Source: Verrucomicrobiaceae bacterium (lineage in GTDB: Bacteria > Verrucomicrobiota > Verrucomicrobiia > Verrucomicrobiales > Akkermansiaceae). From it: 64,000 nucleotides of DNA. The DNA lies in contig JAIXOR010000080.1 of the NCBI GenBank assembly GCA_027486655.1, positions 1-64,000 on the forward strand. The letters run 5' to 3'. Of this stretch, positions 62,936-64,000 are shown one piece after another; positions within the stretch are counted from its first letter, which is position 1, and each line of letters opens with the position of its first letter. The notes under the pieces were generated by a model, which was given only the letters and a program-made list of their open reading frames with translations, was not told the origin of the DNA and did no database searches. The position numbers and the translations under genes were made by a program.

Positions 62936-64000
62936 ATGCATCCAGTGAATCCAGTGCTGACCCTGCCGCTCGCCGCCACGCTCGCCATGGCCCCCTCGTC
63001 ATGGGCCGCAGGTTTCCAAACCACCACCATGCCCCAGGTGCCGGATCCCATCGGCTTCGCCGGAGCCTTCGCCGGGATCCACCGCGGCCACCTCGTCGCC
63101 GCCGGGGGCGCGAATTTCCCGGATGGCGTGATGCCATGGAACGGCGGGAAAAAAGTCTGGCACACCCGGGTCTTCGCACTCGACCTCAACAACCCGGCCG
63201 CCTCATGGAAACCAGCAGGCAGCCTGCCCGGGCCGAATGGTTACGGCCTTTCCCTCACCACCGCCGAAGGCATCCTGATCATCGGCGGCGGCGACGAGAA
63301 CCGGCATTTCAACGAGGTCAGCCTGATGACCCTCGACGACCAAGGGAAAGCCACCTTCCGTCCGCTGCCAGCCCTGCCCGGCCCGCTCGCGCAAATGTGC
63401 GGTGCCCTCGTCGGCCGCGTCGTCCACCTCTGCGGCGGCATCGCCAGCCCCACCGCCACCCAGGCGCTTGCAGACCATTGGACGCTCGATCTCGATGCAC
63501 CCGCCAAGGGCTGGACCTCCGCCCCGCCGCTGCCCGCAGCAGGACGCATCCTCGCCACCGCAGGCTCCTGCGGCGCTGAGTTCATCATTGCGGGAGGCTG
63601 CTCGCTCGCCCCCGATGCGGCGGGCAAACCGACCCGCCTCTATCTGCGCGATGCTTGGCGCTTCAGCCAGGGCGCATGGGCCCGCCTGGAAGACCTGCCC
63701 CGCCCGGCGGTGGCCGCCGCGTCGCCCGCTCCGTCGCGTGAGGGCGAATTGTTCATCGTTTCCGGAGACGATGGCGCCCAGACCGGACTGGCCTCACCCT
63801 CGGACCACAAGGGCTTCACTCCCGAGGTGCTCCGCTTCGAGATGAAAACCGGCCGCTGGAGCCCTTGCGGCAATCTAACCGAACCCCCGCCCGTCACCCT
63901 TCCCGCCGTCGCCTGGAAGGACGGCTTCATCCTCTTCAATGGCGAAGTCAGACCCGGAGTCCGCACTCCCCAGGTGCTCCTCTTCACCCCGGCGCAGCCA
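62936..64000 (+). CDS. nanM: N-acetylneuraminate epimerase-like kelch protein, cut by the window edge
   Basis: 355 residues in an open frame that reaches the last base of the window, so the stop is outside. The start ATG gives a signal peptide (MHPVNPVLTLPLAATLAMAP ending near WAA). Kelch blades follow: 'GFAGAFAGIHRGHLVAAGGANFPDG' (about 40-64), 'GILIIGGGDENRHFNEV', 'RVVHLCGGIASPTATQAL', 'FIIAGGCSLAPDAAGKPTRLYLRDAW'. The late 'FNGEVRPGVRTPQVLLF' fits the end of NanM. NanM turns alpha-sialic acid, the form released by sialidases, into the beta form. It is about full length already. Its divergence from the regulator fits a sialic acid locus that goes on to the right. Confidence 0.9.
   Translation, partial: MHPVNPVLTLPLAATLAMAPSSWAAGFQTTTMPQVPDPIGFAGAFAGIHRGHLVAAGGANFPDGVMPWNGGKKVWHTRVFALDLNNPAASWKPAGSLPGPNGYGLSLTTAEGILIIGGGDENRHFNEVSLMTLDDQGKATFRPLPALPGPLAQMCGALVGRVVHLCGGIASPTATQALADHWTLDLDAPAKGWTSAPPLPAAGRILATAGSCGAEFIIAGGCSLAPDAAGKPTRLYLRDAWRFSQGAWARLEDLPRPAVAAASPAPSREGELFIVSGDDGAQTGLASPSDHKGFTPEVLRFEMKTGRWSPCGNLTEPPPVTLPAVAWKDGFILFNGEVRPGVRTPQVLLFTPAQP

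Overview
The window looks like chromosome of a high-GC member of the Verrucomicrobiota, most like the Luteolibacter/Haloferula side of Verrucomicrobiaceae. This is judged from gene content, not from a marker gene. The signs are several very long autotransporter-type beta-strand-repeat proteins with PEP-CTERM-like tails (Pro-Glu-Pro, hydrophobic stretch, Arg cluster), an ECF sigma factor next to a Zn-ribbon/kinase/WD40 protein, surface proteins that share an 'IPQHLN.QGR' N-terminus, and many secreted glycan-active enzymes. I found no rRNA, tRNA, CRISPR array or insertion sequence.

Layout. (1) 1-3366: the end of a phage-tail-like gene group whose left part lies outside the window. It runs by short overlaps into an autotransporter gene (3363-6566) that has no signal peptide, so an insertion or deletion junction lies near 3390-3425. 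(2) 6.6-8.5 kb: housekeeping genes yqgE/algH and ribBA. (3) 8.6-19.2 kb, minus strand: a surface-protein cluster with a decayed copy, a small secreted protein, a 14-repeat kelch protein, an S74 self-processing fibre, a Ser/Thr kinase with WD40 repeats and an ECF sigma factor. (4) 19.8-28.0 kb, minus strand: a compact 2-aminoethylphosphonate (AEP) operon, reading MFS permease, secreted LamG-phosphoesterase, FAD oxidoreductase, phnA, phnY, phnW. Together PhnW, PhnY and PhnA would turn AEP into acetate and phosphate. (5) 28.1-40.1 kb: three giant repeat proteins, one fused to a phosphodiesterase, around a XylR-like regulator. (6) 40.2-42.3 kb: BrnT/BrnA toxin-antitoxin, VanZ-like protein and transaldolase. 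(7) 42.3 kb to the right edge: a host-glycan (sialic acid, fucose) locus with two sialidases, sialate O-acetylesterases, an alpha-L-fucosidase, a PIG-L deacetylase, two autotransporters, a GntR/LacI-type regulator and a NanM-like epimerase cut by the window edge.

The strongest new observations concern regulation. Six copies of a 17-bp palindrome (GGTYGG-N5-CCAACC) lie in the intergenic regions of region 7, in front of the sialidases, the esterase, both autotransporters, and between the regulator and nanM. They look like the operator of the regulator at 61718-62797. A different palindrome (GCCAA-N5-TTGGC-like) lies in front of each of the three repeat proteins of region 5, one copy being shared with the divergent XylR-like gene. 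The repeat proteins of each group also share a protein module with one another that I did not see in the other group. The window may therefore hold two separately regulated surface-display systems.

Most starts were chosen by signal peptide or domain boundary, because almost no gene here has a recognisable Shine-Dalgarno sequence.
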